Shown here: positions 53,203 through 62,451 of the stretch, piece after piece
Position numbering within the stretch: the stretch's first letter is position 1
Layout: each line of letters opens with the position of its first letter
Origin: Candidatus Pseudobacter hemicellulosilyticus
GTDB lineage: Bacteria > Bacteroidota > Bacteroidia > Chitinophagales > Chitinophagaceae
DNA: 64,000 nucleotides
NCBI GenBank assembly: GCA_029202545.1
Contig: CP119311.1
Span: 2,356,001-2,420,000, forward strand
Direction: 5' to 3'
Translations under genes and position numbers: made by a program
Notes under the pieces: generated by a model
Database searches by the model: none
Told to the model about the DNA's origin: nothing
What the model saw: only the letters and a program-made list of their open reading frames with translations

Positions 53203-53991
53203 TTATAAGTCTGCTTTCTGCATCCTGCGAATACTCAGGAACAGATATAATGCCAGGTAAATACCGGCAAAGACCAGCAGCCAGCTGACGCTGTAATTCT
53301 CCATGAACTGCCTGGTAATGTTCTTGGCAAAAGGAAAGGGGATAAGGCTGTCCGTGCTGTTCAGCGGCAGGTAATTGCCTGCAGGACTACGTGTCATCCA
53401 GCTGATCATATTCCCCACTATGTTTTCCAGCGCAATACCATAGGCCAGGAAAATACCGAGGGCCAGCCCGGTGCGCTTGAGCAATACAGCCAGCAGTAAC
53501 GCAAAAGAGCAATAAGAGAAGGTCTGTATAAAATAATAGCCCAGGTATTCTATTCCCTCTGCACTGTAAGCAGCTTCTCCCAGTGAACCGATAAGCAGCA
53601 CAGTGAGCAGTACCATCCCGGTAGACACCAGCGAGATCAGCAGCGTCATCGCAATTTTTACGGAAACAAATTCCATCCGGCTCCAGCCGTCAATGATATT
53701 CTGCCTATGTGTTTTGTAGGAAAACTCATTGGCCACCAGCGTAATGATAAGCAGGGCCGGAATGAATACCAGGAAGGAACTGAGCCAGCCTACTGTCTGC
53801 CATACGTTGGGATATCCAAATGAAGTGCCTACCATGGCCTTAAGCATCTGCTCTTTGGCAATGGTCCGCTGCTCAATGGAGAAGCCGATATAGTTGATGG
53901 CTACCAGGCTGACCAGGTACAGGCTGCCCAGGATCCAGAAAGTGCGGTAATGCCGCAGTTTGAGCCATTCTATTTTGAGGAGTTGAAGCAT
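53203..53991 (-). CDS. ABC-2 type transporter permease
   Basis: A 262-residue inner-membrane protein with six predicted helices (about 19-38, 63-85, 105-130, 143-165, 170-190, 235-255). It starts MLQLLKIEWLKLRHYRTFWIL, typical of ABC-2 permeases in Bacteroidota. The ATPase gene lies 5 bp upstream, making a two-gene exporter. A family with one permease and one ATPase often exports lipids, peptides or antibiotics; no substrate hint is present. Confidence 0.87.
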   Translation of the reverse strand: MLQLLKIEWLKLRHYRTFWILGSLYLVSLVAINYIGFSIEQRTIAKEQMLKAMVGTSFGYPNVWQTVGWLSSFLVFIPALLIITLVANEFSYKTHRQNIIDGWSRMEFVSVKIAMTLLISLVSTGMVLLTVLLIGSLGEAAYSAEGIEYLGYYFIQTFSYCSFALLLAVLLKRTGLALGIFLAYGIALENIVGNMISWMTRSPAGNYLPLNSTDSLIPFPFAKNITRQFMENYSVSWLLVFAGIYLALYLFLSIRRMQKADL

Positions 53992-53996
53992 ATGAA

Positions 53997-54905
53997 TTAG
54001 TTTTTGGCGGGTTGAGGGGTGGTAAGTTCAAAGAATTTGGCTTCCAGGCTTTTTTTGCGGAGGCGCAGGTGCTGCAGGGTGATACCTTTCTCAAAACAGT
54101 AGCGGTTCAGCTCCGCCAGCTTTGCCTGTCCGCCCGGGAAATACACTTCCACCAGCTGTCCGTTGGTCACGGCTTTGCTGAGACCGGGAAACTGCTGCAG
54201 GACAGCGGCCAGGGAAGTATTATCGGCAGCTGCCATTTCCACAATATCCTCATGGACCAGGATCTCATCCACATGGCCGTGGGTGATCAGGGTGCCCTGC
54301 TGCAGGATGGCCACATGGGTGCAGACCTTCTCTACCTCATCCAGGAGATGGCTGGCCATGATGATGGTCTTGCCGGCTTTGTTGAGGGATTTGATCAGCT
54401 CCCGGATCTCCACAATGCCTACGGGATCCAGCCCGTTGGTAGGCTCATCAAAGACCAGGACATCGGGATCGCCGAGGAGACAGGAGGCAATGGCCAGTCG
54501 CTGTTTCATACCCAGCGAGTAGGTGCTGAACCTGGAATTTTTCCGTTGATGGAGGTTCACCATGGTCAGTACCCGGTCAATATCGTTCTCACCGCGCCCT
54601 TTGATGGCAGCGGCTATTTTCAGGTTCTGTACGGCGGTCAGGTAATGGTAGAAATTGGGTGTTTCCAGGAGGGTGCCTATCTGCTTCCGGTGTTTGGCGG
54701 CAGCGGGTTCACCAAAGAGGGTGAAGGAGCCGCCGGAGGGTTGCAGCACATCCATGATGGTGCCCAGCAGGGTGGTTTTGCCACTGCCATTGGGACCCAG
54801 GATGCCGAAGACCGAACCGGGTGGAACAGAGAAGGACACGCCTTTCAGGGCTTTGATATGCCCATAGTTTTTCTGGAGATTGGTAACTGTCAGAATGGAC
54901 GACAT
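53997..54905 (-). CDS. ABC transporter ATP-binding protein
   Basis: A 302-residue ATPase with Walker A GPNGSGKT (about 38-45), signature STYSLGMKQRLAIA, Walker B VLVFDEPTNGLDP and the H-loop in MASHLL. The C-terminal 80 residues (DEILVHEDIVEMAA.. to LRLRKKSLEAKFFELT) are the extension usual in CcmA/NatA-like exporters. It drives the permease encoded 5 bp downstream. Confidence 0.93.
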   Translation of the reverse strand: MSSILTVTNLQKNYGHIKALKGVSFSVPPGSVFGILGPNGSGKTTLLGTIMDVLQPSGGSFTLFGEPAAAKHRKQIGTLLETPNFYHYLTAVQNLKIAAAIKGRGENDIDRVLTMVNLHQRKNSRFSTYSLGMKQRLAIASCLLGDPDVLVFDEPTNGLDPVGIVEIRELIKSLNKAGKTIIMASHLLDEVEKVCTHVAILQQGTLITHGHVDEILVHEDIVEMAAADNTSLAAVLQQFPGLSKAVTNGQLVEVYFPGGQAKLAELNRYCFEKGITLQHLRLRKKSLEAKFFELTTPQPAKN

Positions 54906-54948
54906 GCAGGTTGATTTTTCGTGGTAAAGATGGTCATTTTTATAAAGG

Positions 54949-55611
54949 TTAAGAGTCCTGTTCCTTATGTTGCTGGTGGAAGATACTGGAGAAATCGCCT
55001 ACTATAGACTTACCGGCTTCATTGAAATCCAGCTTGTGGAGTTCCAGGGCTTTGATGTCCATCTCCAGTACTTTGCGGTGCCGCGGGTCCAGGGTGCCGC
55101 CATTGGCGCCGGGCGCTGCTTTGGGATCATACTGGTAAGCCGGATCACAGAGGGTGCCGCGGGGATACATGATGGCCGGTGGAAAGCCGCCGCGGATGTC
55201 CAGTATGGACGGGTGATACAGCCCCAGGCTATGCCCGTATTCATGGGCTGCGGTAGTGGAGGTCTGCAACAGGTTGGCCAGTTTAAAATAGCCGGTATTA
55301 CAGCCATAGCCATCTACAAAGGAAATATTACCCTCGGCAAAGTTTTCGAGGCGGAAAAAATTGATTTTGGGATCATCATTGTACCAGACCGTTTCCGGCT
55401 CCAGGTCCGGGGCATAGACCCCGCTGATCAAAAAGCGCAGCCGGTAGGGCCGGCCATGAATTTTGATACTGGCGCGCGGCTCGTTCCAGTGGCGGCTGAT
55501 ATCCTCCGCAATATCGCAGCTGAGCACTTCGGTGGCCGCCTGGCCATAAAAATACAGGATAGACTGGATGACCAGTTCGCCGGTTTGCTGGTTGATGGTT
55601 GCTTCGCCCAT
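54949..55611 (-). CDS. Metzincin-type zinc metallopeptidase, no signal peptide
   Basis: A protein of about 220 residues with the zinc motif HEYGHSLGLYH (H123, E124, H127, H133) and a downstream Met-turn candidate M148 in AIMYPRG. This is the extended HExxHxxGxxH site of M10/M12-like metzincins. No signal peptide, propeptide or sorting domain is seen, which is odd for this class. A TTG at 55659 would add 16 residues, but that region contains a -7-like TATCTTTA (55617-55624), so ATG 55611 is preferred. The gene lies alone upstream of the ABC pair. Substrate unknown. Confidence 0.75.
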   Translation of the reverse strand: MGEATINQQTGELVIQSILYFYGQAATEVLSCDIAEDISRHWNEPRASIKIHGRPYRLRFLISGVYAPDLEPETVWYNDDPKINFFRLENFAEGNISFVDGYGCNTGYFKLANLLQTSTTAAHEYGHSLGLYHPSILDIRGGFPPAIMYPRGTLCDPAYQYDPKAAPGANGGTLDPRHRKVLEMDIKALELHKLDFNEAGKSIVGDFSSIFHQQHKEQDS

Positions 55612-55616
55612 TGCCT

Positions 55617-55624
55617 TAAAGATA
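55617..55624 (-). promoter_or_regulatory. -7 promoter element of the metallopeptidase gene
   Basis: TATCTTTA on the minus strand differs from TAnnTTTG in one base and lies 5 bp before the ATG at 55611, predicting a leaderless mRNA. Confidence 0.35.
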
Positions 55625-55777
55625 GAAATATTGCCGGTTAACAGGTTACCGTTTGTCAAGCAGTGGGGATGACCTGCTAAAAACAGCCAGCCTATGCTTT
55701 GTTTTCACCCTTCAGGCTGGTAGCTGCCCGGGCGCACAAAATGCCGTTAGCTCACCAGATAGGGCCAAAAACAACAA

Positions 55778-55806
55778 GGGCGCAATGGATATTGCGCCCT
55801 GTTTTT
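55778..55806. terminator. Terminator after the FadN-like gene
   Basis: GGGCGCAAT (55778-55786) pairs perfectly with ATTGCGCCC (55791-55799), loop GGAT. T-rich sequence follows in both directions. It lies 55 bp past the stop of the leftward gene at 55862, in the 250-bp gap before the peptidase start. Confidence 0.85.
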
Positions 55807-55861
55807 CTCTCATGTGACCTGACTCTCCAGGAGTCAAGTAGTATTGATGACTACCCGTTTA

Positions 55862-58243
55862 CTAATTTCTTACCGGCTTGCCGCTTTTCAGCACACCCTG
55901 GATCCGTTCCAGGGACTTCTTTTCCCCGCAGAGGCTCAGGAAGGCTTCCCTTTCCAGGTCCAGCAGGTACTGCTCACTGACCAGGGTGGGCTCGCTGAGG
56001 TCTCCGCCACACATGACATAGGCCAGCTTGCGGGCTACCAGTGCATCATGCGCTGTGGCATAGTTGGCGCGCTGCATACCGTTGATACCGGCATATAATG
56101 CGCCCAGCGCTGAGCGGCCCAGTACCCGGATATCCTGGCGGGGTACCGGTGCGGTATAACCGCTATCATATAATTCAATGACACTTTTCTTTGCTTCGGC
56201 AATACGGCGTCCCTGGTTCAGGACCACCTCATCCTGTCCTTTCCGTAAGATACCCAGTTCAAAGGCTTCATAGGCCGATGTGGCTACTTTTGCGGTGGCA
56301 ATTGTAAGGAATCGATTTTTCAGGGTAATGGTTTCCGGTTCGTCCTCATGCATTTCATCTGCAGCTCTCAGTACAAACTCTTTGGTGCCGCCCCCTCCGG
56401 GGATCAGGCCCACACCAAGTTCAACCAGCCCGATATAGGTTTCTGCTGCGGGACATACTTTGTCAGCGTGTAAGCTTAATTCACAGGCGCCCCCTAAGGA
56501 AAGGGCGTGGGGCGCTACCACCACAGGTATAGCAGAAAAACGTGCTTTTGTCATTGTCTGCTGGAAAAGGCGGATGGCCATATCCAGTTCATCGTATTCC
56601 TGCTCTACTGCCAGCATAAAGATCATGCCAACATTTGCACCTGCACTGAAATTTGCTGTATCATTTGCAATCACCAGCCCTTTGTAGCTGTTTTCTGCGA
56701 GGCTGATGGATCTTTGAATTCCTTCCAGTACTTCACCGCCAATACTTCCCATTTTGGTATGCCATTCCAGTCCAAGGACATCATTTCCCAGGTGATAGGT
56801 ACGGCAGGCACTGTTCTTCCAGATTGTTTGCCCGGCAAAATTTTTCATCACCAGGAAGGCTTCCCCACCGGGTAATGCTTTGTAGGACCGGGAGGCCAGA
56901 TCATAATACAGCCTTTTACCATTCTCCACTTTATAAAAGGTAGTGGCGCCGGAAGCCAGCATCTCTTCTACCCAGGGTGCAACGGAATAACCCGCCGCTT
57001 TCATTTTTTGTAGGGTAGATTCCACACCCAATACGTCCCAGCTTTCAAAGGCGCCGATCTCCCAGCCAAATCCGGCCATCATGGCATCGTCTACCCGGTA
57101 CAGTTCATCACTGATCTCAGGGATGCGGTGCGATATATAAGAGAACAGCCCGTAGTGGAACTGGCGGTAAAAATCACCTGCCTTGTCCATGCCGGTGCAT
57201 AATGCTTTCAATCTTGTCTTCAGGTCTTCAATCGGTTTGGCGGCTTCCACGCTGCCAAACTTTGGTTTGCTGCGCGGGCCATATTCCAGGGTCTGCAGGT
57301 TCAGCGTCAGGATCTCTTTTTCACCGCCGGCGCCTTTAGTCTTTTTGAAGAAGCCCTGACCGGTTTTATCCCCCAGCCAGTTATTGGCGATCATTTTATC
57401 AAGCCAGGCCGGGATAGCAAACACGGCCCGCTGTTCATCATCGGGGCAGTTTTCTGCTACGCCTCTGGCCACTTTTACAAGGGTGTCAATGCCCACTACA
57501 TCCGCTGTCCGGAAAGTAGCTGATTTGGGCCGGCCGATGATAGGGCCGGTGAGGGCGTCCACTTCATCAATGGTAAGGCCCAGTTTCTCCACCAGTCCAA
57601 AGATGGCCATCATGCCAAATACGCCGATGCGGTTGGCTATAAAGGCCGGTGTGTCCTTACAGAGCACGGTGGTCTTGCCGAGTTGCAGATCCCCGTAATG
57701 CAACAGGAAATCCACTACGGCCGGATCTGTATGCGGTGTGGGAATGATCTCCAGCAACCGCAGGTACCGCGGCGGATTGAAAAAGTGCGTGCCGCAGAAA
57801 TGTTGCTGAAAATCTTCACTGCGTCCCTCGGCCATCAGGTGGATGGGGATGCCGGAAGTATTGGAGGTGATCAGCGTACCGGGTTTGCGGTATTTCTCTA
57901 CCTCTGTAAATATTTGTTGTTTGATGTCCAGCCGCTCTACTACTACTTCAATGATCCAGTCGTAGCTGGACAGCTCTTTCATATCGTCTGTAAAATTGCC
58001 GGTCCGGATGCGTTTGGCCACATCCTTTGTATATACCGGCGAAGGATTACTTTTCAGCGCTGCCGTCAGTGCGTCGTTGACCAGTTTATTCCGTTCTGCA
58101 GGCTTTGTACTTTCTTCTGCTCCTTTGGCAAGCATATCCAGTAACAAGACAGATAAACCTGCTCCTGCAAAATGACAAGCGATCCTCGATCCCATCACCC
58201 CACTTCCAAGTACCGCGACCTTTCTGATGATGCGATTGGCCAT
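55862..58243 (-). CDS. fadN: 3-hydroxyacyl-CoA dehydrogenase / enoyl-CoA hydratase (FadN-like)
   Basis: A 793-residue bifunctional beta-oxidation enzyme with the dehydrogenase half first, as in B. subtilis FadN and unlike E. coli FadB. NAD-binding VAVLGSGVMGSRIACHFAGAG opens the protein; the 3HCDH domain runs to about 400 (GTHFFNPP, KDTPAFIANRIG). The crotonase half (about 450-720) shows FSAGANVG, SLGGACELSLHAD and GLVELGVGLIPGGGGTKE with the two expected Glu. It hydrates 2-enoyl-CoA and oxidises the product to 3-ketoacyl-CoA. The usual partners, thiolase and acyl-CoA dehydrogenase, are not next to it; a terminator follows instead. Confidence 0.93.
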   Translation of the reverse strand: MANRIIRKVAVLGSGVMGSRIACHFAGAGLSVLLLDMLAKGAEESTKPAERNKLVNDALTAALKSNPSPVYTKDVAKRIRTGNFTDDMKELSSYDWIIEVVVERLDIKQQIFTEVEKYRKPGTLITSNTSGIPIHLMAEGRSEDFQQHFCGTHFFNPPRYLRLLEIIPTPHTDPAVVDFLLHYGDLQLGKTTVLCKDTPAFIANRIGVFGMMAIFGLVEKLGLTIDEVDALTGPIIGRPKSATFRTADVVGIDTLVKVARGVAENCPDDEQRAVFAIPAWLDKMIANNWLGDKTGQGFFKKTKGAGGEKEILTLNLQTLEYGPRSKPKFGSVEAAKPIEDLKTRLKALCTGMDKAGDFYRQFHYGLFSYISHRIPEISDELYRVDDAMMAGFGWEIGAFESWDVLGVESTLQKMKAAGYSVAPWVEEMLASGATTFYKVENGKRLYYDLASRSYKALPGGEAFLVMKNFAGQTIWKNSACRTYHLGNDVLGLEWHTKMGSIGGEVLEGIQRSISLAENSYKGLVIANDTANFSAGANVGMIFMLAVEQEYDELDMAIRLFQQTMTKARFSAIPVVVAPHALSLGGACELSLHADKVCPAAETYIGLVELGVGLIPGGGGTKEFVLRAADEMHEDEPETITLKNRFLTIATAKVATSAYEAFELGILRKGQDEVVLNQGRRIAEAKKSVIELYDSGYTAPVPRQDIRVLGRSALGALYAGINGMQRANYATAHDALVARKLAYVMCGGDLSEPTLVSEQYLLDLEREAFLSLCGEKKSLERIQGVLKSGKPVRN

Positions 58244-58279
58244 ATGGTGAAATTAGTTAGTTAAACAACTATTAGCATT

Positions 58280-58309
58280 CGAAGATAGAACAAAAAACGA
58301 GATGGCAAA
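58280..58309 (-). promoter_or_regulatory. Promoter of the FadN-like gene
   Basis: On the minus strand TTTG (58306-58309), an 18-base spacer and TATCTTCG (58280-58287) form a near-consensus Bacteroidota promoter. The leader to ATG 58243 would be about 30 nt. Confidence 0.65.
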
Positions 58310-58409
58310 AGGGGGCTTTAAAATTTAATTGTGCAACACTGACCGTTATTGGGTAGTATTCTATCATTTTAATAGGCTAACCAGCTCACAATCAGTGAAA
58401 CGTATGTTT

Positions 58410-61400
58410 TCACCTATCTATGGGCGGGAGATTGCGTAACCGTATTTCCCGCTGATACCGGCGCATGGCCTTTGCATTTTTTTTGACGCCCACACTGCTG
58501 GCGGCGCCGCTCAGGGTCATTTTTACCCAATAGTTGAAAATGGACCTGTCTCTTTTGCGGGTCACGAAAATGATCCCTTCCCGGCTGGTATTCTTATGTC
58601 TCAGCACCAAATGGTTGGCCACAAAGGTCATCAGCCCGTCCAGGAACCGCTTTTTGTCGTCCCTGCCATTTTTCAGGAACTGCACTTTGAGGTCGTCATA
58701 ATGTAGATGCATAGTGCCCAGCGACAAATATTCCCGGCCTACCGCTTCAAAATATAGGGTGTCCATTTTACCGGACTGGAGCCGGATACTGGCCAGCGGT
58801 TCCAATACGGGGTTGAGCAGGGTCAGATCCGCGGGCGACATGGATACATTCATCAGGAAGCCCGCCAGGCTATCCCGGTAGGACTCGCGCATGTATAACC
58901 GAAGTGGCGTCTGGCCCAGCAGCTTTGCTTCCGCATAGAGACGCAGGGAATCACTTTCGTGCAGGTTATAATTCCTGACAGGAAATAAGCGGGCGTTCAG
59001 GCCGGTGAAATAGATGCTGCCTGTCTGCCCCGTCTTATCGCTCAGCTCTTCATAGCGGGCGGTCATATTGTGCAGCAGGATACTGTCTACTGAAAACTTC
59101 ACCGGTATCTTTTGCAGCAATCCTACCGGCAGGGGTTTTAGAATGCCTTCCTGGAAGGGTGGCCTTTTATCCCGGTAGACCTGTATATCCGCCGACTCAA
59201 TCTTTACGACCTGTGCTTTTACAATGCTATCCTGGAAATACAATGCAGGATCAACACCCAGCAGGCTGATGGGGCCGGTCTGCAACCGGATATGATCCGT
59301 CTGATAGGGATGTGCTGCTGCAAAGGCTTCCCGGTCCTGGTGAGGCTGGTAGGTAAAAGCGTCCAGTTGCAGGAGCTTTTTGCCTGCCTGGTATTGCAGG
59401 CCCTCCCAGCGCACCAGGTCTTTGGCGCTTTGGTACCGACCCTGGCAGTCACTTAGCTGCAGCTGCGGACTATGTAAAAAGAGAGCGGACAGGTTGCGCA
59501 GCCAGCCGGACCTGAGCTGCAGGTTATGCAGCGTGGCGGCATCCAGTTGCAATCCGCTGGTGCTGTCCTGCTTTTTACGTTGCTGCAGGTGATTGATCCT
59601 GGCTTCTCTGACCAGTGTAGTCCAAACTGCTTCTCCATCTATCCGGCTGAAGGAACTGTTGTCCAGGTGCAGGTCCAGGGCCTTTAGCAGGAAGCTGCTG
59701 CGGTTACCGGTCTGCTGCCAACGTAGTCCATGCCCCAACAGCTTAGCCTGGGCTACCTTGATGGCTGGCTGTTTGTCTTCAGTGGTGCGTATATTGGTCA
59801 GTGTTATATTATTTGTGGGGTCGTTGTCCATGGTCAGTGTAAAACTGCCGTCATCATGGCTATGCTGCCAGTAGAAAGCGGGCTGACGGATCTCCAGCTT
59901 ATTAATATCCAGTCTGGGCAGCTGGTTGCCGGCGCTGCCCTGTTGCGGATCTTTGGCATGGCTCAGTATCCGGAACTGTGGCTGGCTGACCAGGATATTG
60001 GAAGCAGTCAGGGTGCCGGCAGCGGTCCGGCCCATGTCAGGATGGAGACGTATGGCCGGGATAGTCAGCAGCAGGCTGTCTTTGCCTTTGGCCTGTTCAT
60101 ACCGCAGGCCCTGCAGCAGGGATTCCTGCTGATCGGTCAGCTGGTAGCTGGCCAGTTGCAGAAGTGATTGTTGGTCTTTAACCTGCAATTCTTTCCCGGT
60201 CAGCGCCAGTCCCTGCAATCGCAGCGGTTGCCCCGGCCGGTAGGCAATGGTATTAGCGGTTGCTGTCTGGAGCAGGGTGCTCATGGTTCGTCCATATGCT
60301 TTCAGCTCCACCGAAGTATTGGCGCCCCGCATACCGTTGATGAAAATTTCATAAGGGAGGCGGGCTGTGTTGCCGGAATCCTTTGACCTGGCAGTGGTCT
60401 GTTCCGGTAGCTGCCATTGGATCTTTGCCTGCTTCCAGCTAAGGTTATCGATCTGTAGCAGCTGGCTGCTGTCGTTGATGAGCAGGCCTTGCAGGGTAAT
60501 GCCATGAGCGGCGGCGTTCAGCTGCTGGCTGGGATCCTGTAAGGACATACGGTTCACCAGCAGGGATTGACTGTGGCCATCAAACTGGGCCTGGTCTACC
60601 TGAACCTGCAACTGCCCGGCCTGGAACAGGGCCCTGCTGAAGCTAAGGCCGTTTACGGCGTTCTCTATATACTGCGCAGAGGTGGCCTGCAATAACCGGG
60701 TGGTATTGATGGTGCCGGATACATGCTGCATGTTCAGTTTTGTACTGGGGTTGAACTGCATGTCCAGCGTGCCGTCCACAATACCGATGCGGTCAAGGGT
60801 CATCAGGGTGTCCAGGAATTCAAATACTTCGTAAATAGATTTCTGGCTGGCGCCGTTACTGTCGTTGCCGGTTGCTTTCCGGTAGTGCAGTACGGGCTGG
60901 TGGAGGATAGCCTGGTCTGCTTTGATATGTTTGTTGAAGATCAGTTCCTGCCAGCTCAGTCCCTCCAGTTCAAAAAGCGGTACCTGGTAGTTGCGGATCA
61001 CGGCGCGGTGGGCGCCGGGGTGGGTGGTGATGGAGAAATTATTCAGCTGGATACGATCGTTATTGAAATTGATACTGTCGAACCGGAAGCGATAGGCGCT
61101 GTCCTTTCCATAGCCTTCATAATTTTTGATGGCCATCAGGAACCGTTCAATAGAAACAGGTTTGTCTGCTTTGGTGTCAATGGCAAAATGGAACAGCTCA
61201 AAGCTGTTGCCCTGGGTAGTGAAAGTGTTGCCGGCGTTGTTCTTTGTGGTGGTGACAGCTACATCAGCATTTTTTACACCAATATAGTTGAACTGCATAT
61301 CAGCCGCCAGGTGGCGCAGCAGCCGGTTCATATCCAGTGGCTGGGCTGATCTGCGGGTGATGCTGTCCAGTTCCAGGTCCAGGCTGATATCCGGGTTCAC

Positions 61401-62279
61401 GCAGTACATGGAATCGGCTTTCAGTAACCCGTGGCGGGAGAGGGAAAGGAAATCCACGTTGGTGAGCTTGAGGGTGTCCAGTGCTGTTTGGAAGATGGCT
61501 TTATCGCCGCGGCGGTTCAGGGCGGTGATGGTGCAGCTGTCCATTTCTACCAGCCTGCGGGCGATATTGATGCGGAAATTCCGGAAGCCGATCTGGTGCC
61601 GGCCATCGGGCAGGAGGAGTTGCTGGTGATCTGTATGCAGGGTCACGTTATCGCTGAACAGGAACTTATCTTTTCGTTCATGGCTGCTGGTGTCCACCAT
61701 GAAATTATCAATATGCAGGTGCAGCCGGGAGATGGTGAATGGCAGGGCGTCCGGATCGGTGCGGTCTGCCAGGGTCAGCTTCGCATTGTTGATGTCAAAG
61801 CGCTGTACCTGCAGGATATTGAGGGCTTTCTGGATAGACTCGTAGAGTTTACCCATTTCTTCGGGCAGGGAAACGGGGGCTCTTTCTTTTTCTTTTTCGG
61901 CCAGCCGGGTGATGGTAATATCGGGTGATCTGACCAGGATGGATTCCAGCAGCAGCTGTCTTTTCCGGATCAGGGAAGACAGGGAGCTGGTTTTGAGGTG
62001 CAGCTCGTCAATAACGAAGCGATAGGAATTGTTGACTGCTGCTGAATCCGTGTTGATGAACGTAACTTTATACAGGGCCAGCTTTTTGCCATAGTTGTAG
62101 CGCAGCTTGCCGATCTCTACACGGAGCTTGCCATTGGACTGAATGGCCACCATTTCCTGGATAGCCCGTTCTGCATTGTTCAGGAACCACCAATAGAACA
62201 AGCCCAGCAGCAATGCCAGCATTCCTATTGTGATTCCGATGATCTTCAGCGCTCTTTTTCCAATTTTCAGCAACATCAA
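58410..62279 (-). CDS. Very large AsmA-like envelope protein
   Basis: A 1289-residue protein with one N-terminal membrane helix (about 13-33) and then an almost purely beta-strand periplasmic body, rich in Leu, Gln, Asp and Ser. The opening pattern (helix, then VEIGKLRYNYGKKLALYKVTFINTDSAA) and the closing block (AEAKLLGQTPLRLYM, MSPADLTLLNPVLEPLASIRLQSGKMDTLYFEA) resemble AsmA/TamB/YhdP-type repeating beta-groove proteins, which move phospholipids between membranes. A basic C-terminus follows. Exact family unclear; it could be a Bacteroidota-specific member. The gene is alone, with metG upstream and fadN downstream. Confidence 0.7.
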   Translation of the reverse strand: MMLLKIGKRALKIIGITIGMLALLLGLFYWWFLNNAERAIQEMVAIQSNGKLRVEIGKLRYNYGKKLALYKVTFINTDSAAVNNSYRFVIDELHLKTSSLSSLIRKRQLLLESILVRSPDITITRLAEKEKERAPVSLPEEMGKLYESIQKALNILQVQRFDINNAKLTLADRTDPDALPFTISRLHLHIDNFMVDTSSHERKDKFLFSDNVTLHTDHQQLLLPDGRHQIGFRNFRINIARRLVEMDSCTITALNRRGDKAIFQTALDTLKLTNVDFLSLSRHGLLKADSMYCVNPDISLDLELDSITRRSAQPLDMNRLLRHLAADMQFNYIGVKNADVAVTTTKNNAGNTFTTQGNSFELFHFAIDTKADKPVSIERFLMAIKNYEGYGKDSAYRFRFDSINFNNDRIQLNNFSITTHPGAHRAVIRNYQVPLFELEGLSWQELIFNKHIKADQAILHQPVLHYRKATGNDSNGASQKSIYEVFEFLDTLMTLDRIGIVDGTLDMQFNPSTKLNMQHVSGTINTTRLLQATSAQYIENAVNGLSFSRALFQAGQLQVQVDQAQFDGHSQSLLVNRMSLQDPSQQLNAAAHGITLQGLLINDSSQLLQIDNLSWKQAKIQWQLPEQTTARSKDSGNTARLPYEIFINGMRGANTSVELKAYGRTMSTLLQTATANTIAYRPGQPLRLQGLALTGKELQVKDQQSLLQLASYQLTDQQESLLQGLRYEQAKGKDSLLLTIPAIRLHPDMGRTAAGTLTASNILVSQPQFRILSHAKDPQQGSAGNQLPRLDINKLEIRQPAFYWQHSHDDGSFTLTMDNDPTNNITLTNIRTTEDKQPAIKVAQAKLLGHGLRWQQTGNRSSFLLKALDLHLDNSSFSRIDGEAVWTTLVREARINHLQQRKKQDSTSGLQLDAATLHNLQLRSGWLRNLSALFLHSPQLQLSDCQGRYQSAKDLVRWEGLQYQAGKKLLQLDAFTYQPHQDREAFAAAHPYQTDHIRLQTGPISLLGVDPALYFQDSIVKAQVVKIESADIQVYRDKRPPFQEGILKPLPVGLLQKIPVKFSVDSILLHNMTARYEELSDKTGQTGSIYFTGLNARLFPVRNYNLHESDSLRLYAEAKLLGQTPLRLYMRESYRDSLAGFLMNVSMSPADLTLLNPVLEPLASIRLQSGKMDTLYFEAVGREYLSLGTMHLHYDDLKVQFLKNGRDDKKRFLDGLMTFVANHLVLRHKNTSREGIIFVTRKRDRSIFNYWVKMTLSGAASSVGVKKNAKAMRRYQREIRLRNLPPIDR

Positions 62280-62400
62280 TGGTAAATTAATGAATTAACG
62301 GGATACGGCATCCTGTGCCAGTGTGTCAATACAATTTTGGACGAACCCAAGGTCGACTGGTGATTGAAAAGGGGGGAGAACCGGCAACGGGACTCCGGCA

Positions 62401-62427
62401 AAAAAAAGAGCCCCGGTCAGGGCTCTT
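62401..62427 (-). terminator. Terminator after metG
   Basis: In the minus sense AAGAGCCC pairs perfectly with GGGCTCTT around six bases and runs into a T-run (plus-strand A-run at 62394-62407). It lies 25 bp past the metG stop. The rest of the 170 bp before the AsmA-like gene shows no gene. Confidence 0.88.
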
Positions 62428-62451
62428 GCATATGCGAAATAAATTAGTGCG

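Noticed and set aside
54012..54914. 300-codon open frame exactly opposite the ABC ATPase gene
   Set aside because: Shadow of the ATPase reading frame; the ATPase motifs are complete on the other strand.
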